NCBI RefSeq assembly: GCF_000520995.1
Contig: NZ_JACA01000005.1
Coordinates: 310,001-374,000 of the forward strand
Direction of reading: 5' to 3'
Length of the DNA: 64,000 nt
Source: Aquimarina macrocephali JAMB N27
Lineage (GTDB): Bacteria > Bacteroidota > Bacteroidia > Flavobacteriales > Flavobacteriaceae
Of the stretch, positions 18,568-26,656 are shown piece by piece. Positions within the stretch are counted from its first letter, which is position 1. The number at the start of each line of letters is the position of its first letter. The notes beneath the pieces are model-generated. The model made no database searches and was not told the origin of the DNA. It worked only from the letters and a program-made list of their open reading frames with translations. The position numbers were made by a program, and so were the translations under genes.

Positions 18568-19596
18568 ATGATTTTTACAGCCACACAAATTGCGGGTATT
18601 TTGAACGGGGAAATCGAAGGGGATGAAACCGTCGAAGTATCTAAACTAGCTAAAATTGAAGAAGGAACTAAAGGTTCATTAACCTTTTTGTCAAATCCTA
18701 AATATACCCAATATATTTATTCTACTAATGCATCAATAACTATTGTAGATAAAAACTTTGAGGCAGAGTCCGAAATTAAAACAACTCTTATTAGGGTAGA
18801 TGATGCATATAAAGCTTTTTCCCAACTACTGGAGTACTATAATATGGTAAAGATGAATAAAGCAGGAATAGAACAACCGAGTTTTATTTCTGAAACAGCA
18901 TCTTTTGGAGAAAGTATTTATTTTGGAGCATTTTCATATATAGGAGACAATGTTAAAATTGGTGAAAACGCCAAGATTTTTCCTAATGTATATATAGGAG
19001 ACAATGTAACTATAGGGGATAATGTAATTGTTTTTGCCGGAGCAAAAATATATTCAGAGACTATAATCGGAAATGATTGTGTAATTCATAGCGGAGCTAT
19101 AGTAGGAGCCGATGGTTTTGGATTTACACCCAATGAAAAAGGAGAATATAGTAAAGTACCCCAAACAGGTAATGTTGTAATAGAAAACAATGTTGATGTA
19201 GGAGCGGGTACAACGATTGATAGAGCTACACTTGGATCTACAATCATACGTACAGGAGTAAAACTAGACAATCAAATACAAATTGCTCATAATGTAGAAA
19301 TAGGAGAACATACAGCAATTGCTGCTCAGACAGGAATTGCAGGATCTACCAAAATAGGTAAACATTGCTTGATTGGTGGGCAAGTAGGTATTGCGGGACA
19401 CCTTGTTATAGGTAATAATGTGAAAATTCAGGCGCAATCAGGTATAGGAAGAAATATAAAAGACGGAGAAGCTATTCAGGGTTCCCCTGCTTTAGGATAT
19501 TCTGACTTTAATAAATCTTATGTACATTTTAAAAATCTTCCCAAATTAGAGGATAGAATATACAAACTAGAGAAAAAGATAAACAATAATGAGTGA
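18568..19596 (+). CDS. lpxD: UDP-3-O-(3-hydroxyacyl)glucosamine N-acyltransferase
   Basis: Third step of lipid A synthesis: N-acylation of UDP-3-O-acylglucosamine from hydroxyacyl-ACP, in the cytoplasm. At 342 residues the length is standard. An N-terminal uridine-binding domain (to about 100) precedes the left-handed beta-helix of hexapeptide repeats ([20 protein letters not shown]). The catalytic His is in [19 protein letters not shown], followed by the C-terminal helix. It overlaps the next gene by 8 bp, showing translational coupling. A second LpxD-like gene lies further along the same run at 22421. Confidence 0.96.
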   Translation: MIFTATQIAGILNGEIEGDETVEVSKLAKIEEGTKGSLTFLSNPKYTQYIYSTNASITIVDKNFEAESEIKTTLIRVDDAYKAFSQLLEYYNMVKMNKAGIEQPSFISETASFGESIYFGAFSYIGDNVKIGENAKIFPNVYIGDNVTIGDNVIVFAGAKIYSETIIGNDCVIHSGAIVGADGFGFTPNEKGEYSKVPQTGNVVIENNVDVGAGTTIDRATLGSTIIRTGVKLDNQIQIAHNVEIGEHTAIAAQTGIAGSTKIGKHCLIGGQVGIAGHLVIGNNVKIQAQSGIGRNIKDGEAIQGSPALGYSDFNKSYVHFKNLPKLEDRIYKLEKKINNNE

Positions 19597-20992
19597 TATT
19601 GTCGTAGGAAAACAAAGAACCATTAAAAAGGAGATAAAGCTTACAGGTGTAGGCCTACATACCGGAAAAGAAGTGAATTTAACTTTTAAACCGGCACCCG
19701 AGAATCATGGTTATGCATTTTGCAGAATCGATCTTGAAGGCAATCCTATTATTGAAGCTGATGCTAATTATGTTGTAAATACACAACGAGGGACAAATTT
19801 AGAGAAAAACGGAGTCAGTATTCAGACATCAGAACACGTCCTTGCAGCTTGTGTAGGATTAGAGATTGATAATCTTTTGATAGAATTAGACGCATCAGAA
19901 CCTCCAATTATGGATGGTTCTAGTAAGTTTTTTATTGAAGCTCTGGAGCAAGCTGGTATTGTAGAACAAGAATCAGAAAGAGAAGAATATATCGTAAAAG
20001 ATGTAATATCTTATATTGACGAAGAGTCTGGTAGTGAGATTATTGTAATGCCATCTGATGAATATCAGGTGACTACAATGGTTGATTTTGGGACCAAAGT
20101 TTTAGGGACTCAAAATGCTTCTTTAAAGCGTCTGTCGGATTTTAAAAAAGAAATTGCAGATGCTAGAACCTTTAGTTTTCTACATGAATTAGAAATGCTG
20201 CTAGAACATGGTTTGATTAAAGGAGGAGACTTAAATAATGCTATCGTGTATGTGGATAAAGAATTAAGTCCAAGTACTATGGAAAAACTTAAAGTAGCAT
20301 TTGGAAAAGAATCTATTGCTATAAAGCCTAATGGTATTTTGGATAATTTGACATTACATTACCCAAACGAAGCTGCACGCCATAAACTATTGGATGTTAT
20401 AGGAGATATAGCATTGATAGGAACAAGGATTAGAGGAAAAATCATTGCTAATAAGCCTGGGCATTATGTGAATACTCAGTTTGCTAAAAAGCTTTCGAAG
20501 ATTATAAAAATTGAAAAACGTAATAAAGTTCCTCAATTTGATCTTTCCAAAGAACCTTTAATGGATATTAATAAGATAATGGGTATGCTTCCGCATAGAC
20601 CTCCTTTCTTGTTAATAGACAGGATTTTAGAAATGTCTGATAAACATGTGGTCGGCCTTAAAAATGTAACTATGAATGAACCATTTTTTGTAGGACATTT
20701 TCCGGGTGCACCAGTAATGCCAGGAGTACTTCAGATTGAAGCGATGGCTCAGACAGGTGGTATTTTAGCATTGAGTACTGTACCTGATCCAGAAAATTAC
20801 CTTACCTATTTTATGAAAATAGATAAAGTAAAATTCAAACAGCAAGTATTACCAGGCGATACCTTGATATTTAAATTAGAACTTATCACACCCATTCGTC
20901 GTGGTATTTGTCATATGCAGGCTTTTGCCTATGCTAATGGCAAATTAGTTACCGAAGCAGAACTTATGGCGCAAATTGTAAAATCAAAATAA
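19589..20992 (+). CDS. lpxC-fabZ: Bifunctional LpxC deacetylase / FabZ dehydratase
   Basis: 467-residue fusion characteristic of Bacteroidetes. Residues 1 to about 310 are LpxC, the zinc-dependent UDP-3-O-acyl-GlcNAc deacetylase, with [18 protein letters not shown], the zinc His in [20 protein letters not shown] and EPPIMDGSS. Residues from about 325 are FabZ, 3-hydroxyacyl-ACP dehydratase, with [14 protein letters not shown] and the hot-dog catalytic motif [20 protein letters not shown]. The fusion links lipid A commitment and fatty acid elongation, which compete for hydroxyacyl-ACP. It overlaps lpxD by 8 bp and precedes lpxA by 12 bp. Confidence 0.97.
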   Translation: MSDIVVGKQRTIKKEIKLTGVGLHTGKEVNLTFKPAPENHGYAFCRIDLEGNPIIEADANYVVNTQRGTNLEKNGVSIQTSEHVLAACVGLEIDNLLIELDASEPPIMDGSSKFFIEALEQAGIVEQESEREEYIVKDVISYIDEESGSEIIVMPSDEYQVTTMVDFGTKVLGTQNASLKRLSDFKKEIADARTFSFLHELEMLLEHGLIKGGDLNNAIVYVDKELSPSTMEKLKVAFGKESIAIKPNGILDNLTLHYPNEAARHKLLDVIGDIALIGTRIRGKIIANKPGHYVNTQFAKKLSKIIKIEKRNKVPQFDLSKEPLMDINKIMGMLPHRPPFLLIDRILEMSDKHVVGLKNVTMNEPFFVGHFPGAPVMPGVLQIEAMAQTGGILALSTVPDPENYLTYFMKIDKVKFKQQVLPGDTLIFKLELITPIRRGICHMQAFAYANGKLVTEAELMAQIVKSK

Positions 20993-21004
20993 TCAATAAA
21001 ATAG

Positions 21005-21787
21005 ATGAATCAACCATTAGCATACGTTCATCCAGGAGCAAAAATTGCAAAAAATGTTGTAATAGAACCTTTTACAACCATACATAATAATGTGGTGATA
21101 GGAGAAGGAACCTGGATAGGTTCTAATGTTACTATTATGGAAGGAGCACGCATAGGAAAAAACTGTAGTATTTTTCCAGGAGCTGTTATTTCTGCTACTC
21201 CTCAGGATAAAAAATTTAATGATGAAGATACCATAACCGAAATTGGAGATAATACTACGATTCGAGAGTGTGTTACAATCAATAGAGGGACGACCGATAG
21301 AATGAAAACCAAAATAGGAAAAAATTGTTGGATCATGGCATATTGCCATATAGCCCACGATTGTATTGTTGGTGACAACTGTATTTTTTCTAATAACAGC
21401 ACACTAGCAGGTCATATCAATGTTGGTGATTATGTTGTTTTGGCTGGTATGGCTGCGGTACAGCAGTTTTGCAGTATAGGTAATCATGCATTTGTAACAG
21501 GAGGATCATTGGTTCGTAAAGATGTCCCTCCATTTGTTAAGGCTGCCAGAGAACCTTTATCATATGTAGGTATTAATTCTATAGGTTTACGCCGAAGAGG
21601 ATTTACAACAGAAAAAATAAGAGAAGTACAGAATATTTATCGAATATTATACCAACAGAATTATAATAATACTCAAGCAGTAGCGATTATTGAAGCCGAA
21701 ATGGAAGCAACTCCAGAACGAGATGAGGTTTTAGAATTTATTAAAAATTCTCAGAGAGGAATTATGAAAGGATATTTCTCTAATTAA
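21005..21787 (+). CDS. lpxA: Acyl-ACP--UDP-GlcNAc O-acyltransferase
   Basis: First step of lipid A synthesis, O-acylation of UDP-GlcNAc. The 260-residue protein is a left-handed beta-helix of hexapeptide repeats (GARIGKNCSIFPGAVISATP), with catalytic His in AYCHIAHDCIVGDNC. The C-terminal helical part, LRRRGFTTEKIREVQNIYRI, is typical of LpxA rather than LpxD. It is preceded by lpxC-fabZ by 12 bp and followed by efp after 42 bp. Confidence 0.97.
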   Translation: MNQPLAYVHPGAKIAKNVVIEPFTTIHNNVVIGEGTWIGSNVTIMEGARIGKNCSIFPGAVISATPQDKKFNDEDTITEIGDNTTIRECVTINRGTTDRMKTKIGKNCWIMAYCHIAHDCIVGDNCIFSNNSTLAGHINVGDYVVLAGMAAVQQFCSIGNHAFVTGGSLVRKDVPPFVKAAREPLSYVGINSIGLRRRGFTTEKIREVQNIYRILYQQNYNNTQAVAIIEAEMEATPERDEVLEFIKNSQRGIMKGYFSN

Positions 21788-21829
21788 ATAATTCGATAAT
21801 AGATAATAATCATAAGAAATTAAGGAATA

Positions 21830-22396
21830 ATGGCAAGTACTAGTGATATCAGAAATGGATTGTGTATCAAATACAATCACGACATCTTTAAAGTTATTGA
21901 ATTTTTACATGTGAAACCTGGTAAAGGACCTGCATTTGTACGTACAAAACTAAAAAGTGTAACTACTGGAAAAGTAATTGATAATACATTTTCTGCAGGA
22001 CATAAGATAGATGATGTGCGAGTAGAGACACACAAGTTTCAGTACTTATATGCAGAGGGAGATACTTTTCATTTTATGAATACCGAGGATTATAATCAAA
22101 TCACATTAGAGAAATCCACTTTGGATGCTCCTGGATTATTAAAAGAAGGAGAAGTGGTAACTGTTATTATCAATTCTGAAGACCAAATGCCTCTTTCTGT
22201 AGAAATGCCTGCCAGTGTTATTCTTGAAGTAACAGGTACAGAGCCAGGTGTTAAAGGAAATACGGCAACCAATGCTACTAAACCAGCTACCGTAGAGACG
22301 GGAGCAGAAGTAATGGTACCTCTTTTTATTAATGAAGGAGATAAAATTAAGGTCGAAACAGAAAAAGGGACGTATAAAGAAAGAATAAAAGAATAA
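21830..22396 (+). CDS. efp: Elongation factor P
   Basis: 188 residues; relieves ribosome stalling at proline runs. The N-terminal KOW-like domain has the loop VKPGKGPAFVRTKL, with the lysine (K32) that is the usual site of modification in this family. Two OB domains follow, ending VPLFINEGDKIKVETEKGTY. No epmA/epmB or other modification gene is nearby. It lies inside the lipid A gene run, 24 bp before the LpxD-like gene. Confidence 0.97.
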   Translation: MASTSDIRNGLCIKYNHDIFKVIEFLHVKPGKGPAFVRTKLKSVTTGKVIDNTFSAGHKIDDVRVETHKFQYLYAEGDTFHFMNTEDYNQITLEKSTLDAPGLLKEGEVVTVIINSEDQMPLSVEMPASVILEVTGTEPGVKGNTATNATKPATVETGAEVMVPLFINEGDKIKVETEKGTYKERIKE

Positions 22397-22420
22397 CATT
22401 TTATATTCCGAATTTTTAGA

Positions 22421-23758
22421 ATGAAATTTCCGCAAGCGCATACCTTACAGCAAATAGCCACTATTATATCGTCAGAGTATGTAGGGGACTCTAATTTCCC
22501 TATTTTAGGGATGAATGAAATACATGTAGTTTCTCCAGGAGATATAGTTTTTGTTGATCATCCCAAATATTACGATAAAGCATTGCAAAGTGCAGCAACA
22601 GTAATTTTGATTAATAAAGAAGTAGAATGCCCAGAAGGTAAGGCACTCCTAATCTCTGATGATCCTTTTAGAGATTTTAATATACTTACAACATATTTTA
22701 GGCCATTTAAAAAAGCTGATTCTTTGATTTCAGAAACAGCCAAAATAGGTAAAAATACAATTATACAACCTGGTAGTTTTGTTGGGAATAATGTAAATAT
22801 TGGTGATAATTGCCTTATTCATGCCAATGTAAGCATTTATGATAACACTATTATTGGTAATAATGTTACGATACATGCAGGTACCGTTTTGGGGACAGAT
22901 GCTTTTTATTATCAGAAAAGGCCTCATGGATTTGATAAATTAATTTCTGGAGGTCGTGTGATCATAGAGGATAATGTAGATTTGGGATCGTCATGTACTA
23001 TAGATAAAGGAGTTACCGGAGATACTATTATAAAAGAAGGAACCAAAATAGATAACCAAGTACATGTTGGCCACGATACTGTAATAGGGAAAAAATGTTT
23101 AATTGCTTCTCAAGTAGGCATTTCTGGTTGTGTTGTTATTGAAGATGAAGTAACGATCTGGGGGCAAGTTGGTATTACCAGTGCTATTACTATTGGTAGT
23201 AAAGCTATTATTTCTGCGCAATCAGGAGTGAGTAAATCTTTAGAAGCTAATAAGAGTTATTTTGGTACTCCTGCAGATGATTTTAGAAAAAAATACAAGG
23301 AGATTGCTGCAATACGACAAATTCCTGATTTGATAGATAAATTGAAAAAAAATGAGAAAACAGTTAAGGATATAGTACGGTCTTTTTATGAAACAGATCT
23401 TATTCATAATACTGAAGCCTTTTCTGAATATTTACATCCTGAAATTGAATTGTATTGGAATAGCAGTTTTGGGTTCAACAAGAAAGATTTTAATGATATT
23501 ATGGGCATGTTTAATGAAATGGCCCTGTCTTTTGAAACTTTGAGATGCGAAATTAGTCACCTTATAGCCGAAGGGAATACAGTGACTATACGATATACAT
23601 ATTATGTTCAAACTATCGAAGCACCAGATAAAGAAGATCCAATAGCTCATTTTATTACAATTTGGGAACTTAAGAATGATAAATTATATAAAGGATATCA
23701 AATAAGTCAACAAGTAGATAATGCTCCAGAAAGTATAATGTCATTTATTTCAAAATAA
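22421..23758 (+). CDS. Second LpxD-like acyltransferase fused to an NTF2/SnoaL-like domain
   Basis: 445 residues. Residues 1 to about 305 form an LpxD-like protein: an N-terminal uridine-binding-like domain and a hexapeptide beta-helix (IGKNTIIQPGSFVGNNVNIG), with the likely catalytic His in DNQVHVGHDTVIGKKCLIAS. After a linker, residues from about 316 (IVRSFYETDLIHNTEAFSEY) to the end read as an NTF2/SnoaL-like cone fold, with alternating strands such as TVTIRYTYYVQTIEAP. True LpxD ends soon after the helix, so about 130 residues are extra. A second LpxD could N-acylate a different UDP-sugar or use another acyl chain (inference). It sits between efp and sucD. Confidence 0.83.
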   Translation: MKFPQAHTLQQIATIISSEYVGDSNFPILGMNEIHVVSPGDIVFVDHPKYYDKALQSAATVILINKEVECPEGKALLISDDPFRDFNILTTYFRPFKKADSLISETAKIGKNTIIQPGSFVGNNVNIGDNCLIHANVSIYDNTIIGNNVTIHAGTVLGTDAFYYQKRPHGFDKLISGGRVIIEDNVDLGSSCTIDKGVTGDTIIKEGTKIDNQVHVGHDTVIGKKCLIASQVGISGCVVIEDEVTIWGQVGITSAITIGSKAIISAQSGVSKSLEANKSYFGTPADDFRKKYKEIAAIRQIPDLIDKLKKNEKTVKDIVRSFYETDLIHNTEAFSEYLHPEIELYWNSSFGFNKKDFNDIMGMFNEMALSFETLRCEISHLIAEGNTVTIRYTYYVQTIEAPDKEDPIAHFITIWELKNDKLYKGYQISQQVDNAPESIMSFISK

Positions 23759-23793
23759 TTAGTTTTTCATTTCAACCATAATTTTCAAAAGCT

Positions 23794-23801
23794 TACTTTT
23801 G
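23794..23801 (+). promoter_or_regulatory. -7 promoter element for sucD
   Basis: TACTTTTG matches TAnnTTTG 31 bp before the sucD ATG at 23833. No clear TTG is seen at -33. It suggests sucD can be transcribed on its own. Confidence 0.5.
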
Positions 23802-23832
23802 GAGCTCTAAAAAAATAAAAAATCATAACGCA

Positions 23833-24705
23833 ATGAGTGTTTTAGTTAATAAAGATTCAAAAATTATTGTACAAGGATTTACAGGTAGTGAAGGTACTTT
23901 CCATGCAGGTCAAATGATCGAGTATGGAACAAATGTTGTTGGAGGAGTGACTCCCGGAAAAGGAGGACAAACTCATTTGGATAAACCAGTTTTTAATACC
24001 GTTGAAGATGCAGTTAGAGAAGTAGATGCAGATACTACAATTATTTTTGTACCACCAGCTTTCGCCGCAGATGCAATTATGGAAGCTGCAGATGCAGGAA
24101 TAAAAGTAATTATTACAATTACAGAAGGTATTCCCGTTGCGGATATGATTACAGCATCAAACTATATTAGTGATAAAGGATGTAGACTTATTGGTCCAAA
24201 TTGCCCAGGAGTAATTACACCGGGGGAAGCAAAAGTTGGTATTATGCCAGGGTTTGTATTTAAAAAAGGTAATGTTGGTATTGTATCAAAATCAGGTACA
24301 CTAACATATGAAGCAGCAGATCAAGTAGTAAAACAAGGACTTGGAATAACTACTGCAATAGGAATAGGTGGTGATCCAATTATTGGTACCACTACAAAAG
24401 AAGCGGTTGAATTATTGATCAATGATCCAGAAACAGACTGTGTGGTTATGATTGGTGAAATAGGAGGTCAATTAGAAGCAGATGCTGCAAAATGGATAAA
24501 AGAAAGTGGAACCTCTAAGCCTGTTGTAGGTTTTATTGCTGGTGAAACTGCCCCTGCTGGACGTACCATGGGACATGCCGGAGCTATTGTTGGAGGTAGT
24601 GAAGATACTGCAGCAGCAAAAAAAGAAATTATGAGAGAATGCGGAATTCATGTAGTAAACTCTCCTGCAGAAATAGGTAAAAAAGTAGCCGAAGTACTCG
24701 GTTAG
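23833..24705 (+). CDS. sucD: Succinyl-CoA synthetase alpha subunit
   Basis: 290 residues. This TCA-cycle subunit binds CoA and carries the phospho-histidine. The CoA-binding Rossmann region starts with [20 protein letters not shown]. The ligase half has [17 protein letters not shown] and the active-site His248 in [10 protein letters not shown]. The beta subunit gene sucC is not adjacent, so the two subunits are encoded apart, as is common in Flavobacteriaceae. A hairpin terminator follows. Confidence 0.97.
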   Translation: MSVLVNKDSKIIVQGFTGSEGTFHAGQMIEYGTNVVGGVTPGKGGQTHLDKPVFNTVEDAVREVDADTTIIFVPPAFAADAIMEAADAGIKVIITITEGIPVADMITASNYISDKGCRLIGPNCPGVITPGEAKVGIMPGFVFKKGNVGIVSKSGTLTYEAADQVVKQGLGITTAIGIGGDPIIGTTTKEAVELLINDPETDCVVMIGEIGGQLEADAAKWIKESGTSKPVVGFIAGETAPAGRTMGHAGAIVGGSEDTAAAKKEIMRECGIHVVNSPAEIGKKVAEVLG

Positions 24706-24753
24706 AAATTATACGATTGGTCTCAAAAAAAGGGATTAGTTTATCGCTTAAAA

Positions 24754-24789
24754 AAAACTTATAATGAAAATTCATTATAAGTTTTTTTT
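24754..24789. terminator. Bidirectional terminator between sucD and the TPR/sigma genes
   Basis: Inverted repeat with arms AACTTATAATGAA (ending 24768) and TTCATTATAAGTT (from 24771), flanked by an A-run on the left and a T-run on the right. It can end the convergent transcripts of sucD and of the minus-strand TPR gene, whose stop codon lies in the T-run. Confidence 0.8.
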
Positions 24790-25586
24790 TATAGCTTACT
24801 TAGAAGTTCTGATGCTTCTTTAAATTTGTAATTACTTGAAGATTCTGTGATTTGAAGTAATATGTTTTTTGCTTTTGACAAGTCATTCTTTTTGAGAAAT
24901 AATAAAGCTTTATACCATTGTCCTTTAGGACTGTCTATAAATTTGTTTTCTATTAACGTATTAAAACTGATTTCTGCTTTATCGAATTGCCCTAGTTCCA
25001 TTTGAGAAATTCCAGTATAAAGATATATGGTTGCTCTATTCTCTTGAGCAGTAGAAAACTCCTTCTCTAAAATACCCAATGATTGCTCATATTCTTTAGC
25101 TTCAAATAATTTTTGCGCTTTGATTAGTAATTTTTGTTCACTATTGCCCCGGTCTACTAAAGAAGGTAGTTCTGATAAATCTAAATAATATGCGTATAGT
25201 TCATTAGGAGAAGTTTTAAAAGGAGAAAAAAGAGTAAGACCAATGATAACCAAAATAACCGCGATACCAGTGTATAGAATCCAAGACCGGTTTCTTTTAT
25301 TTTCTTTTAGCTGATATTTAGAATTTACAGCATACAATGTGTCTTTTAGTGTCTGAGTTGATTCACTTCTAAGTATTTTCTCATACTCATCAATTTCAGG
25401 GTGATGAATATTACTACTAATACTCCATTCAGAATCATTTAAATTAAGAATGAGTTGTTTCTCAAAATTAACTTTTTCAAGAAAATCTTTATCACTTTCC
25501 ATTCTTGACAAAACCAGATCTCTTTCTTTTTCTGTGAGTTTGTTATTTAGAAAATCCTGAATTAATATATGTTCATCTATACTCAT
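24789..25586 (-). CDS. Membrane TPR protein, probable anti-sigma factor
   Basis: 265 residues. A cytoplasmic N-terminal region of about 100 residues (IQDFLNNKLTEKERDLVLSR, resembling the start of FecR-less anti-sigma proteins) is followed by one membrane segment (101-121). Periplasmic TPR repeats follow, from about 150 to the end (QKLFEAKEYEQSLGILEKEF). No zinc-binding HxxxCxxC motif of the classic anti-sigma domain is seen. Its start overlaps the sigma gene stop by 4 bp (ATGA), so the two are translationally coupled; this position and topology are what suggest an anti-sigma role. The TPR part could sense or bind a periplasmic partner such as the TPR-CHAT protein encoded divergently (inference). 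Confidence 0.75.
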   Translation of the reverse strand: MSIDEHILIQDFLNNKLTEKERDLVLSRMESDKDFLEKVNFEKQLILNLNDSEWSISSNIHHPEIDEYEKILRSESTQTLKDTLYAVNSKYQLKENKRNRSWILYTGIAVILVIIGLTLFSPFKTSPNELYAYYLDLSELPSLVDRGNSEQKLLIKAQKLFEAKEYEQSLGILEKEFSTAQENRATIYLYTGISQMELGQFDKAEISFNTLIENKFIDSPKGQWYKALLFLKKNDLSKAKNILLQITESSSNYKFKEASELLSKL

Positions 25587-26146
25587 AGTTTTTTTAGAGA
25601 ATTATAACGCTCATCGTTTTTGATTACTTCAGATAATTTTGCTTTACATTTAAAAACACGCTGCCTGGCAACGGTTTCAGAATTATAACCCATTGTTTTT
25701 ACAATATCTTTATAAGAAGTATTATTAAAAAATAGGGTTAATATTTTTTTGCAATTATCTGAGATTAAACTCAATTTTTCGGTAAACAATTCCCATCTTT
25801 TTTGTTCTAGAATTGATAATGCGAGATTACGCTCAGCAGGTACTAGTTCAATAATTTCACTATTTGTTACCCTGTTTTTTAATTTTTTTAATTCTCTACG
25901 CCATAAATTTTTACAAGAGGTAAATAAATAGGCTTCAAAACTACTTTTGATTTCGAATCTTTCTTTACGGTATCGAACGGTAATCTGTAACAAAGCCTTT
26001 TGAAAAATATCTTCGGCATCCTGTTGTTGTCCTTTATTTTGTATAATAAATTTTCTAACTCTAGGAAATACCAGGTTATAGATGTTCATGATTCCTTTAG
26101 AATCATTATTAAGTAAACTAGTAAGGTGTTGTGTTTTTTCCGTCAT
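25583..26146 (-). CDS. ECF-type sigma-70 family RNA polymerase sigma factor
   Basis: 187 residues. Region 2 lies in FIIQNKGQQQDAEDIFQKAL with the following RFEIKSSFEAYLFTSCKNLW. Region 4 includes LTLFFNNTSYKDIVKTMGYN and the recognition-helix part SETVARQRVFKCKAKL. There is no region 1 or 3, which is the ECF form. The start is ATG at 26146 (a TTG lies just before it). It is coupled to the membrane TPR gene downstream and divergent from the lipoprotein/CHAT genes, about 115 bp away. The 27-bp element in that gap is a candidate target promoter. Confidence 0.93.
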   Translation of the reverse strand: MTEKTQHLTSLLNNDSKGIMNIYNLVFPRVRKFIIQNKGQQQDAEDIFQKALLQITVRYRKERFEIKSSFEAYLFTSCKNLWRRELKKLKNRVTNSEIIELVPAERNLALSILEQKRWELFTEKLSLISDNCKKILTLFFNNTSYKDIVKTMGYNSETVARQRVFKCKAKLSEVIKNDERYNSLKKL

Positions 26147-26195
26147 CAAAAAATTGTGAATCTATTATGCGAAAATAATTTTTTTATCTTCGTTT

Positions 26196-26222
26196 GGGTA
26201 ACAAAATTGATGTTTTGGTAAC
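26196..26222 (+). promoter_or_regulatory. Candidate ECF sigma promoter, copy 1 (GGGTAAC-N13-TGGTAAC)
   Basis: GGGTAAC, 13 bp, TGGTAAC, ending 39 bp before the lipoprotein ATG at 26262. A second copy with the same spacing lies at 29406-29432. ECF promoters typically keep an AAC in the -35 box and a GT-containing -10 box about 16 bp later, which this fits. An activator binding direct repeats is an alternative reading. Confidence 0.6.
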
Positions 26223-26261
26223 TGATAAGGTGAAAGTAAATTAATTTATAAAATTATAGTG

Positions 26262-26648
26262 ATGAAAAGAAGTTTTTTTTTGAATATAGTATTGATTATA
26301 TGTGCATTTTTGTCTGTAGTAAGTTGTACATATGATACTGATATACCTTATGATGTTACTAAAAAAACAGATGTGAAGCAGGTACGTGCTGTTAGAACTA
26401 TGGAAGTTTTAATTGAATATAGAAAAGGGACTTCGGAATATAATAAGGAAAAAGTTCGTGGCAATTACATCCGCACCGGGCTGCTGTTAAGTTGGGAAGA
26501 ATGTGAAATTAAGGATAATGACGATGTTGAAGTTTGGGTAGTAAATGCTGAAATTTATTATGCAAAAGATCCTGCACCACTTACCAATCCTGATAAAGAA
26601 GATATGGATAAAGTGACATTGAATGCTAACTGTAAAGACTATAAGTAA
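26262..26648 (+). CDS. Small lipoprotein of unknown function
   Basis: 128 residues with a lipoprotein signal peptide: hydrophobic segment then lipobox LSVVSC, Cys22. The mature part has no domain I recognise; it is polar and mostly predicted beta (MEVLIEYRKGTSEYNKEKVR, then DDVEVWVVNAEIYYAKDPAP). The start is ATG at 26262, next to an in-frame GTG. It lies 8 bp before the CHAT gene and directly after the candidate ECF promoter, so it is the first gene of a lipoprotein-CHAT operon. It may help anchor or present the CHAT protein (inference). Confidence 0.8.
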   Translation: MKRSFFLNIVLIICAFLSVVSCTYDTDIPYDVTKKTDVKQVRAVRTMEVLIEYRKGTSEYNKEKVRGNYIRTGLLLSWEECEIKDNDDVEVWVVNAEIYYAKDPAPLTNPDKEDMDKVTLNANCKDYK

Positions 26649-26656
26649 GATTAATA

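Noticed and set aside
21017..21402. Minus-strand frames over lpxA and other long antisense frames over lpx, his and T9SS genes
   Set aside because: They mirror strongly conserved coding sequence on the plus strand and have no protein-family features of their own.
24789..25586. Classic zinc-finger anti-sigma (ZAS) domain
   Set aside because: No HxxxCxxC motif is present; the anti-sigma call rests only on coupling to the sigma gene and on topology.
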